Assembly: GCA_036872755.1 (NCBI GenBank)
Contig: JAVHNS010000003.1
Span: 248,001 to 312,000 of the forward strand
Source: Orbilia blumenaviensis
Lineage: Eukaryota; Ascomycota; Orbiliomycetes; Orbiliales; Orbiliaceae
Direction: 5' to 3'
DNA length: 64,000 bases
Shown: positions 12,140-21,403 of the stretch, one piece after another
How positions within the stretch are numbered: position 1 is the first letter of the stretch
How the letters are laid out: every line of letters begins with the position of its first letter
Made by a program: the position numbers and the translations under genes
The notes under the pieces: generated by a model
Told to the model about the DNA's origin: nothing
Database searches by the model: none
What the model saw: the letters and a program-made list of their open reading frames with translations, nothing else

Positions 12140-13123
12140 ATGCTATCCAACGACATGGCCACGGAGCCCCGTCCATCGGAACAGAACCAGGCAGGTTTCG
12201 ACTGGGCCAATCTGCCTCTCGATATCTCCCACTTAATTCTGGACACCCTTGACTGGCCAGCTCACGCAATTTGTAGACAAGTGTGCCATTTCTGGCGCAA
12301 TTATCTTGATCAACCTAGGTCAGCTGCTAAACGGTACAGCTCACCTACAGCCGATGCCAGAGTTGTCCACAAGGTCCGAGGGGGCGACGGAAAAGTTGTT
12401 ACTAGTTATAAGGCCTTTGAACCGCCCAAACAACTGGGAGACTATCCAAAACAAATCCATCGTATTCTTGCGGAACCTGGACTAGCATTCTTCCTCTATC
12501 GAAATCCCAAAACCCATTTGGTCGAACCTGAGGAACACTGCTTCTTTGCACCAGAAAGCCGGACAGCTTATAAATTCCGTGCAACAAAGAATGAAACAGA
12601 TCTAAGAGGCTATTTTCCCGATACCACCGTAGGGAGGATTACAAAAATTATGTTCAACCCGGAGTATGATGAGGTGGACAGTGATAGTGACAGAGAGGGA
12701 ATTGATGAATATATTCAACAGCCGATTGGCCCCTGGTGCCTTAAGATGAAAAATATCCCGTTCGCCTATGAGCCTGTGATCCTGCAATCCTCTGGGCCAC
12801 TCCGATTCTTGCCTCGTTTCTTATCTTTGGAGGATCCCCTAATTTATGTATCAGTTCGGGAGTACCTTCACGAGAACATAAATAATCTCCACAAATGCCC
12901 GACCGTTGGGGAATTGGTTTTTGGAATTGGTAAAGTCATCTCCAGATACCTCCAATATAAACATGATGATTTTCCAGATGGGGCCAAGGTATTTGTGTCT
13001 TTTAGGGGTATTAAGAATGTTCGCTACTACCCCTATGGGTTACTCGCTATTGAGATATCAGTAGAGAAGACGTGTGAATGGGTTGATGGGGATACGGATG
13101 ATGAGGAAGAAGATGCAGGTTGA
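12140..13123 (+). CDS. F-box protein, single exon (subfamily A)
   Basis: A 327-residue protein with an F-box at about residues 22-60 (WANLPLDISHLILDTLDW, then CRQVCHFWRNYL). The spacing and core residues follow the paralogues at 509-1558 and 16570-17451. The frame is open upstream to 12077 but has no earlier ATG. A second ATG at 12155 is also possible. The middle has FFLYRNPKTHLVEPEEH, the equivalent of a block seen in the other two. The C-terminal portion (AKVFVSFRGIKNV) lines up with VFFVKFDGIRI of the first gene, and the protein ends in an acidic tail (DGDTDDEEEDAG). The likely role is Skp1 binding and substrate delivery to an SCF ligase. There is no known substrate-binding repeat. Confidence 0.8.
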   Translation: MLSNDMATEPRPSEQNQAGFDWANLPLDISHLILDTLDWPAHAICRQVCHFWRNYLDQPRSAAKRYSSPTADARVVHKVRGGDGKVVTSYKAFEPPKQLGDYPKQIHRILAEPGLAFFLYRNPKTHLVEPEEHCFFAPESRTAYKFRATKNETDLRGYFPDTTVGRITKIMFNPEYDEVDSDSDREGIDEYIQQPIGPWCLKMKNIPFAYEPVILQSSGPLRFLPRFLSLEDPLIYVSVREYLHENINNLHKCPTVGELVFGIGKVISRYLQYKHDDFPDGAKVFVSFRGIKNVRYYPYGLLAIEISVEKTCEWVDGDTDDEEEDAG

Positions 13124-13472
13124 GAAACCCTGGATTTATTTCAACAAATTCTCTGTCAGTTGTTCCCGTTCACGGAGCGAAGGTGACAAACTAGACGCTA
13201 TGGAGGGGGCTGTAGATCACCCACCGAATGCTATGTATACCTAAACTCGATACAAGAAAACATACACTTTACGAGTGCTCGCAAAATACGTATATATTTA
13301 CATAAAACCATGAATTATCGTCTACTGTAAGAGCGCAACCGAAAACCTTATGAAAGACTGTCCAACCGACTCCATGCATGCACGCATCAACCCAAAGGAT
13401 CCCACTCGAATTTTTGCACCAGAACGACCCGCAGAACCGATGAAGAGAGTAAACTCCGGCACACTTTTGTAT
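13124..13472. other. Convergent intergenic region
   Basis: About 350 bp between the 3' ends of the F-box gene and the CFEM gene, which converge. I see no gene. It presumably holds both poly(A) regions. Confidence 0.5.
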
Positions 13473-14589
13473 CTACCCCAAAACGAAAAATAGCGCAACC
13501 AAACATAATATGGAAGAATTGATATTTAGTGGGCTGAACATGTGCTGTGCATTTGTGGAGGCAGATGACGGCGCATCTGCCGTTGGCACGGGCAGTGCAG
13601 ACGTACTATCTGGGGCGGTGGTAACTATTGGTTGGGTGTTCCTAGGCGTCGGGTCCGTCGTTTGAATGAAGACGAGCTCAGTGTCAGAACCATCAACTTT
13701 GGAGCTTGTTACCACCGTAAAAACGCCAGATTGTGTCCTAGATCTGGTAGTCAAAGTATGTAGAACTATGTCACTGGTTCCAGATGACTCTGAAGGCTCA
13801 ATCGGCGTAGACGAAATTGATGTGCCTACACTTAAAGCTGTTGTTTCTGCTACCGACTCCAGCGAAGTAGTGGTAGACACGACCACGAAAGTACTTGGAA
13901 CGACGGGATCTTTAGTTCCAGTCTTAGCGGTTGGCTCCATCGTGGGCGTATGCTCGACGGTTGCAGGCGCCTCCGTTATAGTATTTGGCTCGGACGGTGC
14001 TATAGTTGGAATCGGATCCGCGGACGGAATTTTCTCCGGCTCTGGAGCAGGAGTTGGTTCTACAGGGGCCACCGAAGTGGAGACTGACGCATCGTCACCT
14101 TCACTCCCAACACCCGCGGACTTTCCGAATGCACTGAGGCGCTGGGCAGAGTTGACCCCAGCTCTTTGGCAGAACTCAACGCCGTAAGTTAAAAGACCTA
14201 TTTTTATCGAGTATATCAGTCAGATTTCGCTCTTATGCAATCCGGAAGGAGGAATACGACATACCTGAAACGTCCGCGTATCCACAGTTGATTAGAACGC
14301 ATGGGAGTAACGACTCGTAAAAAGTCTGGCTGGCGCAGATGCAAGGGGCATTATCCTCTGGGCATCCACTTGCACCTACAGCGCCGGGAAGACACGCTGC
14401 CTATACGTCGGATAAAAGGAATCGGCGTTAGTCATGTCCGCATGTTCGTTTTTTGAAGTTTTTCAGGCAGGAAATTCGAAATAGACATACTATGCATGCT
14501 GGCGGTTCTGCTCTTGCCAAAATTATACTCCTCGCCGACACCACCCTCAAAAGGAATAAACACAAATTAAGCCGCGATACGAAACGCAT
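13473..14589 (-). CDS. CFEM-domain, GPI-anchored surface protein, 3 exons
   Basis: Exons 14491-14589, 14265-14400 and 13473-14197 join in frame to 319 residues. Residues 1-28 form a signal peptide (MRFVSRLNLCLFLLRVV). Residues 29-90 form a CFEM domain with all eight cysteines: 32, 36, 46, 53, 55, 67, 72 and 88. The aspartate between the third and fourth (Asp49 in GCPEDNAPC) is the residue that ligates haem in characterised CFEM proteins. A long Ser/Thr/Pro-rich stalk follows, then a hydrophobic C-terminus (LNINSSILCLVALFFVLG) typical of a GPI-anchor signal. In yeasts and moulds such proteins sit in the cell wall, take up haem iron or act at host or prey surfaces. Introns are 90 and 67 nt with GTATGT donors. 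The cysteine pattern makes this one of the firmest calls here. Confidence 0.88.
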
Positions 14590-16569
14590 TCTCGTTTAAA
14601 TATATTGTTGGCCAGGGAATATCGGCCAAAATTTCGGCTTCAAAAATAAGGTCAAGAAGCAAAATATGGACACAAGACTCGGAGCTCTGAAGGTGCTATG
14701 AGGGGAATGAAAAAAAAAAATATCCCTTGTCGCACATGTATCCCCTCCTTGCGCCGGGGATTTTTCCATCGTGACGGTTATATATTGCAGCGTCTGGGCT
14801 AAAAAGTGGGAACTACCCCAGTCGAAAACTATAAAAACCTGAAAATGTTTTCAGATCGAAAAAAAAAAACGGATTCGGGACATTTTTTTCCTATGTTAAG
14901 CCCCGTGAGTCTTTTTTTTTCTTGTCAGCTCAAGAATGCAGAAAGCCTAGTCGAATGATATGGTCATGCGGTTGGGCAGCGCATATACCAGAGCTAAAGC
15001 TCTCGCGACTCAAAGTAGGGGTACCCATAGCTCCAGCGAGCTATGGAGGGGTATGCGGTCAAGGTTGAGCTGCAGCCTGCGTCCTTGTCCTTGTGAACGT
15101 AGAAGATTTCGTCCCGCCCCCTGCAGTCATGGCTGGTCCCTCCATGAAGATCTTATTGTTCTGGCTAGACCATGCTTAAAGAGATATCGATAATGGAGGG
15201 GTAGCCCCACTCCGAACGTGCCGTGCACACCATTCGCCTAAGCGAGTAGGGCCGCCAAGGAGCTAGTCAGAGCTATCAGCTGCCTAAGCTTACGGGACGG
15301 GAGGAGCAAAAGCTCGAATGTTTACGTCAGAATTTAGATACCAACTATGGCACAGACGTGAGACGGAAAAGCCGGGTTTGGGTTTTACATGTGTTCGGTT
15401 TTTGGGAATTGAAGCCGTTAAAGAGGCCCAGAGTTCCTGGGTTTCCCTACACCCTAAGCAAGGTTGGGAGCGGGGTGATTCATGTGCGGTTTGTCTCTTG
15501 CATGCTGAAGAACGGACGAAATGCACGTCAACATACAGGGAACAGGGAATGTTTTAGGGCGCATGCATACCATAGGCCGGTATATGCCTTCGCTTTGATC
15601 GGGCTGGAATACGAAAATCTCTTGTCGTCTTAGCTGTAAGCGCTTTCGTCTCGACCCTAGCCTGTCCGTCGTTATAACGTTACCTAGAGCCCGCTGGCTT
15701 AAGAGTTTATATTAACGTTGCATTGCGCAAAGGCTTGGAGTGCTCTTGACGCTCCCAAAATCGGAATATTGATAGTATACGACGCATCTTGGGAAGGAAC
15801 ACTCGGAGATATAGTGGGGAAACGGCTTGAATATTTGCATGAGAGCAGTGCGCTAATGCACCTCGACTCGAAGAAACAAGAATTTGCGACGTCAATGCAA
15901 CACAAATTGCGGTGCATTCAGCCGATATTAGAGCGTCAGTGCTCGAATATAAAATGTTTATCATGATACGATATAAGTTGTAAAATGTTTGGCCCCTTAC
16001 CAAATTGGCATTAGCAATTCTATGAGGCTGAAATAATAGCGGTTATATTAATCTATGATCGTATTTTTACTTAGATCCCAATAATATATAGGATTATAGC
16101 AGTGATACAGCCACTCTGTCGGCACGATATACTCCACTAGTTGTGACCCGTGCGGATGTCAAAGCCCTTGAAACAAATCCCAAGACTTGAACCCGGCGGC
16201 CCGTGCCGTGACTGCATACATCCTCGTTCTGGCATGCGCATGCATGAATGCACACAAACAACAGCAAACATTTTTTTGGTTAAGTCGTCATTGGGGTCGA
16301 ATCGAATCGAGGTCGTAGGGGATCCATGGTCGCATATATCGAGCCGGATAGGAAATTTTTCCGCTTAACGCGATAGTAGATAACGAAATTGATAGGTGCC
16401 ACTGTTGGCAATGGGTTCTGGCTGGCTGTATATGCAATGGGGTGTGGCTAATGTCCTATGATGTACACCTGACTAGATAGACGACTTCTCAGCGCACGCT
16501 CGGACGCCCAAGGATGCAAAAAGGCTAAAATGTGCTGCAATTATTGCTCGCTCAAAAAAAAAAGTTTTA
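14590..16569. other. Gene-free gap with a structured, GC-richer island
   Basis: Between the CFEM gene and the next F-box gene. Poly-A and poly-T runs sit near 14710-14920. From about 14990 to 15620 the sequence is less AT-rich, has a perfect 9-bp hairpin (CCATAGCTC, loop CAGC) near 15026-15047, and repeats TGGAGGGGTA twice. Short frames here have no identifiable domain. No tRNA or rRNA was recognised. Confidence 0.4.
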
Positions 16570-17451
16570 TTACTTTATCCAAGCATACATTCCGTCCCGT
16601 TCTTTTACAGTTTTCCAAACAGGCGCCGGCGCGACGCCGATTGATAGATACACAGTCCCCGTTTCCACTAGTACTGGTTTCTTCAACACTAATACCAGCG
16701 ATGCAGGATCCCTCCAAAACCCCTTTACTTCTTCCAAGGCAGAACTTCGTATCAATTCAAGCAACTCCCTCACTGTATATGCTCCTCGTAAAACCAAAGG
16801 AATGTTTTTGTTAAGCATAAATCGTAAGTGACCAATAAAGTAGTCTAAAGTTTTGTCTTCCGGGTACCGATACCTAAAACAGTCGATCGCGATATTCGAT
16901 ATCGGCACCGGAAAAACCGGGTGGTTGAGGTATGAAAGGTTGTTGATTCGTCGATATGTTCCATCAAATGTCATTCCACCTAGATATAATCTCCAATCTC
17001 TATTTCTGTCCCCATCATTCTTCATAGAGTCGGCGAGATAACCAGGAAGATATATATCTCGTGGCCTCCCGAACCCCGCATCCTCACCGGTAGGTGTTGT
17101 TTGAACGCAGAATGTGATTCCTCCACGGTAGATCAGCTCGTGGATAAAGACGAAACTGGGGGGGTTATCTCGCATATTATGGTACGGCTGTGAAATATCC
17201 ATACGGCGAAATTGCGATATTAAGCTATCATGTAGCTTTGGTGTCTTCGGGAAGAATTGTGGCCACCGATGATAGCACACGGGTTTGGCTTTGTGCTTTA
17301 AATATTTACGCCACAGCTTGCAAACCTGAGAAGCGGTATGATACTGTGTCCAATGAAGTTGATCCAGTATTGAAAATTCAATTTCAAGAGGTAGTCTTGC
17401 AAAGGAGAGGACTCCTGTGTTTGGTACCATGTTGTATGTTGCTGGCCCCAT
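16570..17451 (-). CDS. F-box protein, single exon (subfamily A)
   Basis: A 293-residue protein starting at a true ATG (17451), with an alternative ATG at residue 8. The F-box covers about residues 17-55 (ARLPLEIEFSILDQLHW, then ASQVCKLWRKYL) and is very close to the one in the gene at 509-1558. The rest lacks known repeats but follows the same order of blocks as the other two single-exon F-box proteins, ending in a beta-rich segment (SLVLVLKKPVLVETG). It lacks the acidic insertions found in the others and is the shortest of the three. The likely role is SCF substrate recognition. Confidence 0.8.
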   Translation of the reverse strand: MGPATYNMVPNTGVLSFARLPLEIEFSILDQLHWTQYHTASQVCKLWRKYLKHKAKPVCYHRWPQFFPKTPKLHDSLISQFRRMDISQPYHNMRDNPPSFVFIHELIYRGGITFCVQTTPTGEDAGFGRPRDIYLPGYLADSMKNDGDRNRDWRLYLGGMTFDGTYRRINNLSYLNHPVFPVPISNIAIDCFRYRYPEDKTLDYFIGHLRFMLNKNIPLVLRGAYTVRELLELIRSSALEEVKGFWRDPASLVLVLKKPVLVETGTVYLSIGVAPAPVWKTVKERDGMYAWIK

Positions 17452-19744
17452 CGGCCTCCTAGAACTCCGTAGATCAGCCTGAAACCATTTTGTATTAGCA
17501 AAAACCTATAGATAGTGATGTCGATCGAAGATATTACCAATATCCCAATTAGAGGAAATGTATAGGTCTATAATATGGGATAGTATTAACGTTGCATTCG
17601 ATCACCAGTATGTGTTGACTCGCTCTTGTTGGGGTGGAATAGTTCAGGATGGAGGTATCGAGTGAATAGGCTGGTTAATATTCCCTCCAACCATGGAAGC
17701 ACGTAATAAAACTTTGGAAGCGAAGGCGAGGGATTTCTGATCAATTGCTTGGATGCTCGTCCTCAATTTATACTTGACATGTCTAACCTTGTTCTATAAT
17801 ATTCGCGTTCAAGATATATACACCTATTGCAATTGGCGTTTGCAATCTGAGCACAGGGCATGCATGATGCACGAAATTTCAGCATGCAAGATGCAGTACA
17901 TTCCGCACACCCTGATAGCTTAGTATCCACACTGGCATCGACCGCTTCCTGTTGCAGATAATTGATATCGCGTTTTAACTCCGTTTAAGAATTAGGCTAT
18001 CATTCCAATCAATGAGCATCGCCAAATCACCCGCTCTCGAGCCTACCTGAAATAGGAAGTGGCGTATTTAGCCTCAATCGAGATATTCCGTCTCACTCCT
18101 CGCAAGCCTGCGGAAAGACTTCGAGGGGGCTCCCTGTTGTCTCTGAGCACGTGTACAGGCTAATTAAGCGAACAAAAAAGGGCCGCACTGGATACTCAGA
18201 TGTTGTTCCGAGATCAGAATTATAAAGAAATTTTATAAAAGTGGTGCATACGGCCATCAGGACCTCGTATCCGGGCCCCGCTGAGAGCTACGCCTTGCAT
18301 CAAACTACCAGGTTTATTCATGCGGGTGGGCAATAATAGTGATAATTAATGCCCGTATAGGACAAGGAAAGCCTTGTGTAGGGCAATCTACAACGTCCCT
18401 GGTTCCAGATCAGATGACTCCCACATAGCTATATCTATTCCCGATTTATTTCTGGTACGCGATTATGCACGGATAGCAGGACTATCAAAGCTTAAAGAGT
18501 TGATCGACCGTCGACCTGTTATCTGTCGATTTCTCGTCTGCAGTAATACTGCAGTAGCGGGGTTGTTTGAGATAAATAGATTAACTGCGCCGGGATTTCG
18601 GCCCTTTGTAAGCAAGCAGTAATACCGACAAAGGAGCGTGTCACGTTCGCCTTCTTAACAGCCCTCAATATATCCAACGATATATATAGTAATCGATACA
18701 TCCACATATATAAATCAATCGAATGTGAGAGTCGGGCAGAAACCGATCGCTTGTTTCGGACCTCATTCGATTGCTAAAAATTTACAAATACTTCACCTGT
18801 GGGGCACATCAGACCACCAGTACGAGAATCTTCACGTGGACTACCAGCGGTGGCTGGAAATCAGAAGCTCCTGCAGCACGAGCATCGGTAACCTGGCCTA
18901 TGCTTTGCCAGCCCGAGTCTATCGCCATAGGCTAGGAGTATTTTGTCATAATTATAGTTGGAATGGAAAGGATAATATTGGGTAAGTTTCGAAGCTCCCT
19001 CAAAAAATTTCAGGTTCGTATCCTAGACTAACTCGAATGCTCAATCGATCGAACTGCTGGAGGAAAGCTCGCATCTTTCAATATCGAAGCTTCAAGACTA
19101 ACTACTAGGGGTATCTCTTCGATAGGTTTAGCTATATAGATAACTAGCCAGGGTGAAGACATGGAGCAATCTTGCTACACGGAATGGTATTCCTTACTTA
19201 CAGTGCCTTTTTCGCTGTGTCTGACTCAAGCTTTTCCCCTTGTCCATGACTTAAGACATCGCTAGTTGGTTGGCTAATCAAAGAACTGGGATATGTTTAG
19301 GCATCAAGCGTCCGCCGCCGTTTAGCCGTGGCCTACTGGTCGCGTCAGAACCTAAATCCCTTCAAATATTTCTCGACTAATCAAAGTCAAAATGGTTAGA
19401 ATCCTGGAGTTCAGTTCAAAGTTGAATGTCCTGAAAGTGTTGGAAATCTTGTGTTGCCTTGACAGGGAGCCTACAAGGTTACACATGAGATCTAGTCAAC
19501 GTTACACAGCGCCAGATCTATTCGCGTGGATAGATCTAGATCAAGATAATATTGATCTGCGGTAACTGAGCGATGTTACTTTTCAATAAACAACAGGGTA
19601 GCCGACAGATAGAGATCTATGTAAACATGGGACCGGAAGAGACAGTGGAAATGTCATCAACTACAACCAACCTCATATCCTCGACGACAAGCCATTTATT
19701 ACCACAATACGATGGACCACAGGCAGCGAGATACCAGCGTCAAT
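17452..19744. other. Gene-poor region
   Basis: About 2.3 kb in which no frame has both an ATG start and recognisable protein features. Short open frames at 18374-18622 and 18725-18985 have no domain. From about 19573 to 19747 an ATG-initiated frame encodes a Ser/Thr-rich peptide (MGPEETVEMSS and onward). It is a possible upstream ORF or 5' leader of the next gene. Confidence 0.4.
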
Positions 19745-21403
19745 ATGGTAATTATATATCTCCTTGGAAGCTGAAATTTATATACGTTTGGGCCGTGATC
19801 GCGTGGGCTAATAGGTCATCATAGACGCTGGTGGGTCTTGCGCTAAAAGCACAGAGAAATGGACAACCTTTCAGTTCTGCTGCAGCGGAGACTCTGCAGA
19901 AGAACTTCCCGAGTATTCCGCCCGATGTTTTGGTAGAAAGAGTTGCAGTACTCCAAGAAGCCCGAGTACGTTAGCCATGAAGAATCATTGCTACCGACTT
20001 ATTTAGGTTTTGCTCCGGTTATACTAATATGTGTAACGGTTTGCGACGTTTGGCAGGATCAATTAGTCGTGACAAAATATGGCAGCGTAATTACCATGAA
20101 ATCGACTTCTGGGCGCTCGCCAAAAGAGAGTCCATCTAAAAACGCGAATGGCACAGTGGCCAGTGAGGAGACCACTAATGGCGTAGATGCCAGCAGGTGG
20201 TCGCCATCCAGGCCCAGTCCGCAGCGTCAAATCAAGCACACTCCTATTCATCTGCCAGACTTCGACGCTCTTGTAATAACAGACAGCGAATGTGATGAGA
20301 CCCTCATAATCCACAATCCCCGTCGGGCTAGGTCACCTACAAAATCTAGAAGTCACGAGACAGAGCCCTCCCAAGCCAATCCTAGGTTTCACTCACCAGA
20401 GTTCGATGGACGGGCAGATACCACAATTTCTTCTTCTCCAAAAGCCCCGAACAAACTCCTAACGCCGCAGAGCTCGTCTCCAGTCAAAAAACAAATAAAT
20501 TTGGGAACCTCTGGCTTTGTGGGATCTCTTACCTCTCCCACAAGATATTCTAGGGAAGGTGACCATCGGAAATCACCAACAAAGTCGCCAGAATGCTCTC
20601 CTATCAAGAGGATGCTTAATAATAAAGCCTCGAGACTGAGAGCGCAATCTAATATTCAAAAGATCACGGGGTTTGAATCCCCCAAGCATAGTCGTCTTAA
20701 CTTCGAAAAACGGTCACCTGCAAAAACCCCTTCACCATCACGGCTTCACAACAATGCCGTGGATGCTGATGTGTTGTTCGCCACAATCGACGATTATTTC
20801 CAGAGCAGCCCTCAAAAGATGAAACCAGACAAAGTTCAGGACGAGAACAAACGAAAGTACAAGCCAGATACGCCAAAGACATCACCTTTGAAGGTAGCTA
20901 AGAGGCCGCCACTAAATCGTTATTTCACCAACGAGTCTACGGACCTTGGTCCTAGCCCGTCTTCACTCGTATTTCAAATGGACGAAGATATAGACATCCA
21001 AAATGATGTCGAACCCCCAAAATATGTGGAAAACGAGGCATACGATTTTGCAAGTGTCAATGGGAACATTCAGATTAATGTACAGGGCGAAGCAACTAAA
21101 GGCTGTACAGGTCCGCAGAGTCCCTTTGAAAGCCCTGAGCCATGTGCTGATCAAAAGCTAAAGGTTCAAGACCATGAGATTTCACCCACCATCAAGCCTG
21201 GAACTTCGATCAAGTCAACCTCCCGCAAGATATCCGTTCAAGGCATCATGAAAGCAGAACGAGTGAATACGGAAGTGGAGTTTATCGAACCTGAAGATCC
21301 GTCAGAGCCGACTATTTTAAACATTAAAGTTGGGTCGCGGGGTCTTATCATTAATGTGGATTGTGCCGGGGACCTTATTATGGGGGAAACATCCTTCAAT
21401 TAA
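19745..21403 (+). CDS. Disordered S/T-P-rich protein, probable CDK/MAPK substrate, 3 exons
   Basis: The best model has a first coding exon consisting only of the ATG (19745-19747), then 19825-19965 and 20057-21403, giving 496 residues. Exon 2 encodes a helical segment (LVGLALKAQRNGQPFSS, then DVLVERVAVLQEAR). Exon 3 contains an internal ATG at 20096, which is the conservative start (435 residues). The body is low complexity and packed with SP or TP sites followed by basic residues (RSPTKSR, KSPTKSPE, KRSPAKTPSPSR, TPKTSPLK). Such sites suit cyclin-dependent or MAP kinases, and SPKK-like repeats can also bind AT-rich DNA. The C-terminal ~50 residues look folded (ILNIKVGSRGLIINVDCAGD). I do not recognise the family. 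A nuclear role is an inference. Confidence 0.6.

Noticed and set aside
14990..15620. Group II intron or organellar insert
   Set aside because: Some stems and words are suggestive, but I could not find a convincing domain V or a maturase, so it is kept only as an unexplained island.
16180..16230. tRNA-like T-arm (GGGTTCAAGTC on the minus strand)
   Set aside because: The T stem does not pair over five bases and no matching acceptor or D arm is present.
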